A stretch of DNA of 8,203 nt. Source: Clostridiaceae bacterium. Its GTDB lineage: Bacteria > Bacillota > Clostridia > Oscillospirales > Acutalibacteraceae. Below, piece after piece: positions 6,538 through 8,203 of this stretch; within the stretch, counting starts at the first letter, position 1; every line of letters begins with the position of its first letter. The position numbers were made by a program, and so were the translations under genes. The notes under the pieces were generated by a model. That model made no database searches. It was not told the DNA's origin and was given only the letters and a program-made list of their open reading frames with translations. Where the stretch lies: the NCBI GenBank assembly GCA_016292575.1, contig JAEDIH010000081.1, positions 1-8,203 of the forward strand, read 5' to 3'.

Positions 6538-6694
6538 TTTTGGATAACGAATTTTATATCTGCTTGTTTAAGCGTTTTTCGCTCGTTCACAGTACAAAAT
6601 GTACAGCTTCAGGGCGATTGAAGCGCTCCTTCATTTTATTGAACAGAACCAAATCTTTTTAATAATTAAAAATGAATATTTTTTGAATTATATG

Positions 6695-6723
6695 TTGACA
6701 TATTTTTAACTTTGTACTATAAT
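6695..6723 (+). promoter_or_regulatory. Perfect-consensus sigma-A promoter of the 33-residue peptide gene
   Basis: TTGACA at 6695-6700, exactly 17 bp, then TATAAT at 6718-6723: all 12 core bases match consensus. The DNA just upstream (6655-6694) is A/T-rich with A and T tracts that could act as an UP element. Predicted start is about 6730, leaving a 49-nt leader. This is the strongest-looking promoter in the window and implies very high expression unless repressed. Confidence 0.88.
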
Positions 6724-6731
6724 ACTTTTGG

Positions 6732-6752
6732 TTAAAGGGGATAAACCTTTAA
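6732..6752 (+). other. Hairpin at predicted 5' end of second peptide mRNA
   Basis: TTAAAGG (6732-6738) pairs with CCTTTAA (6746-6752) around a 7-nt loop, starting within a few bases of the predicted transcription start and 11 nt before the ribosome binding site. It could shield the 5' end from degradation. Confidence 0.5.
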
Positions 6753-6778
6753 ATATTTTAAAAAAGGAGGAGAATCTA

Positions 6779-6880
6779 ATGAATAACGTATTCTTCCAGT
6801 TCTGCAAGAAGTATTGGAGCGAAATCGTTGCTTTCGGTGACGCTCTCTATGCATGGATCAAGAGCCTCTTCGTAGACTAA
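6779..6880 (+). CDS. Small aromatic-rich amphipathic peptide (33 residues), family not recognised
   Basis: A 33-codon ORF beginning MNNVFFQFCKKYWSEIV and ending LYAWIKSLFVD. It has ten aromatic residues and one Cys (residue 9), with 3 Lys balanced by 3 acidic residues. Hydrophobic residues at 5, 8, 12, 16, 19, 23, 26-27 and 30-31 place an apolar face along one helix. It is too short for a normal secretion signal, and the charged residues spread along the helix argue against a simple transmembrane segment. An AAGGAGG site at 6764-6770 sits 8 nt before the ATG, behind a perfect promoter and ahead of a clear terminator; together these make a real gene likely despite its size. LYAWIKSLFV aligns with LFAFLKPLFG of the 40-residue peptide upstream. 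Possible roles are a leaderless membrane-active peptide, a signal, or a small membrane-surface regulator; none is shown. Confidence 0.75.
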   Translation: MNNVFFQFCKKYWSEIVAFGDALYAWIKSLFVD

Positions 6881-6924
6881 TTGAATCAAACCACATTTAA
6901 GTTTAATTAAGGTTAAATGAGAGG

Positions 6925-6956
6925 GAAGCTCCTATCGGGGCTTCTTTTCTTTTTTT
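6925..6956 (+). terminator. Intrinsic terminator of the second peptide gene
   Basis: GAAGCTCC (6925-6932) pairs with GGGGCTTC (6937-6944), 8 bp with one G-U, loop TATC, followed by TTTTCTTTTTTT. It lies 44 nt after the stop. The opposite strand lacks a matching T-run, so it would not stop the converging oxidoreductase gene. Confidence 0.9.
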
Positions 6957-7017
6957 CGCAAACTTGCAGGTGCGTCCCGTTTTTCTGATGTTTCAGGCGA
7001 TTGCTCAAATCCGCTCC

Positions 7018-8203
7018 TCATTTTTTCAGATTACCCGTTGCCGGGTTGTCGATCAGCTTCCCGTTCTCAGTGAAGCGGGAACCGTGACAGGGGCAATCCC
7101 AGGTGTGCTCAATAGAATTCCATTTCAGCGCGCAGCCCAGATGGGGACAGCGTTTGGCGGTGGGCGTCAGCAGACCTACCACAGTCTCAAACCCGTTGAC
7201 GACCAGTTGGGGGTGAAGTATGGAACGGGAGGGTGAGAATACCTCCACATACGGGTTTTCTTTCCCTTGAACAAGATCACTGAGGATCATAGCGGAAACC
7301 ATGGAGCTTGTCATGCCCCACTTGTTGAAACCGGTGGCCACATACAAATCTGCAGTGGAGGCGGAGTAGGATCCGATATAAGGGACGCCGTCCAGACTCA
7401 TACAGTCCTGAGTTGCCCAGTGGTATTTTTCCTGTGCTTGCGGGTAATGCCGCCGGCAAAATCCCGCAGCTCCTGCCAGCCGCCGACCTTTTTACCGGTG
7501 CGGTGGCTTCCAACGCCGATGAGCAGCAAATTTTTGTAATTTCGGAAGGATAGCCCCGTCTTTGCCTCGTCCAAATACATGCCGTCCACATCCGGTGCGC
7601 ATTCGAGGGCGATGACATAAGAACGGTGCTGGTACAGCTTGAGGAAATAACTGCCGTGCTTGTTGAGAAAGGGGAAGTGGGTAGTCACAATAATTTTCTT
7701 GGCACGAATCTTGCCATGATTTGTCACGGCTGTGGTACCAATCAGCTCCTGCACCCGCGTGTGTTCATAGATGTTCAGGTTTTTTGCAAGGCCGGAAATG
7801 AATTTCAGCGGATGAAACTGTGCCTGATTGGGGAATCTGACCGCGCCGGCAACGTGGAAAGGAAGAGGAACCTTGTCCGTAAATTCGGCAGGAAAGCCCA
7901 GCTTTTCAAGAGCCTTCAGCTCCTCCTCAACCTTACGCCGGTCGTCCTGAGAATAGGTGTAGGACGCCTTTTCCTCAAAGTCGCAGTCAATATTCCGGCA
8001 CAACTGCCGGTATTCTTGAAGAGCGGCCTCGTTGGCGGCAAGATATTGCATTGCTCGCTCGATTCCAAACTTGGAAATCAGCTTGTTATAGATAAACCCG
8101 TGCTGTCCGGTAATTTTGGCGGTGGTGTTTTTGGTGATGCCGCAGCATACTGTTTCCGCTTCCGCCAACACATAAGGCACTCCGGCACAGTGCAGCTTAT
8201 AGG
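7018..8203 (-). pseudogene. FAD-dependent oxidoreductase with C-terminal Rieske [2Fe-2S] domain, frameshifted and 5'-truncated by the window
   Basis: The upstream half (about 8203-7398) is the middle of a DAO-type flavoprotein. It stays open to the window edge, with AGVPYVLAEAE then CCGITKNTTAKITGQHG, so the FAD-binding GxGxxG start lies outside, and the GTG at 8180 is not the real start. The second half (7401-7018, another frame) begins at MSLDGVPYIG and holds ATGFNKWGMTSSM, the family's second FAD-contacting segment. It ends in a Rieske domain: CPHLGC and CPCHG give ligands C85, H87, C103 and H106 counted from that Met, encoded at 7149-7084. The halves join if one base is added to the AAAA at 7458-7461 (+ strand): the product then reads LRDFCRRHYPQAQEKYHW into ATQDCMSLDG, as expected for the family. 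Known relatives are putative electron-transfer oxidoreductases of unclear substrate. Whether this is true decay or a base-calling error cannot be settled here. The C-terminus (NLKK, TGA at 7020-7018) looks natural. Confidence 0.85.

Larger units (their letters stand above)
6416..6778. other. AT-rich 363-bp intergenic region between the two peptide genes
   Basis: This stretch has no convincing gene. In order it holds a small GC-rich hairpin (6433-6454), a long terminator hairpin (6477-6537), two short inverted repeats (GTACA-AAA-TGTAC at 6592-6604; GCTTCA-N7-TGAAGC at 6606-6624), an A/T-rich tract from about 6650 that could serve as an UP element, the promoter at 6695-6723, and the leader of the second peptide gene. 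A 36-codon ORF at 6599-6709 lacks a ribosome binding site and runs through the promoter. Confidence 0.6.

Noticed and set aside
6599..6709. 36-codon ORF starting MYSFRAIEALLHF
   Set aside because: No ribosome binding site, and it runs through the perfect-consensus promoter, so translation is unlikely.
6964..7539. + strand ORFs of about 90 codons opposite the Rieske gene
   Set aside because: Antisense to conserved flavoprotein/Rieske coding sequence, with no supporting signals.

Overview
The window looks like chromosomal DNA from a Clostridia-class Firmicute. Oscillospiraceae or a neighbouring gut lineage is my best guess, from protein flavour, AAGGAGG-type ribosome binding sites and sigma-A promoters. 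There are no tRNA, rRNA, CRISPR or insertion-sequence signatures.

Left block (1-2938, + strand) is a compact housekeeping run. It holds the C-terminal end of a Sua5/YwlC-type threonylcarbamoyl-AMP synthase (tRNA t6A synthesis), dephospho-CoA kinase (coaE, last step of CoA synthesis), a membrane-anchored SLT-type lytic transglycosylase whose TTG start overlaps the coaE stop, and an M18 metallo-aminopeptidase. Spacing suggests co-transcription of at least the first three.

Middle block (3003-6159, + strand) has two consecutive, clearly diverged GPH-family (MelB-like) sugar:cation symporters. The first probably reads on from the aminopeptidase gene, 64 bp away. The second has its own extended -10 promoter, an operator-like dyad upstream and a 5'-leader stem-loop. 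No glycosidase or regulator lies nearby, so substrates cannot be assigned.

Right-middle block (6160-6960) is the most unusual part: two tandem mini-genes encoding peptides of 40 and 33 residues. Each appears to be a complete unit with a sigma-A promoter, a small hairpin at the predicted mRNA 5' end, a strong ribosome binding site, an amphipathic-helix-forming ORF and a downstream terminator. The second promoter is a perfect TTGACA-17-TATAAT. The peptides share a C-terminal signature, L-[FY]-A-[FW]-[IL]-K-x-L-F, which suggests they are related. I do not recognise the family; membrane-active, signalling or bacteriocin-like roles are guesses.

Right end (7018-8203, - strand, running off the window) is an FAD-dependent oxidoreductase with a C-terminal Rieske [2Fe-2S] domain. 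Its reading frame is broken once, at a short homopolymer. One extra base at 7458-7461 would restore a continuous, family-like protein, so it is either a recent pseudogene or a sequencing error. It converges on the second mini-gene.
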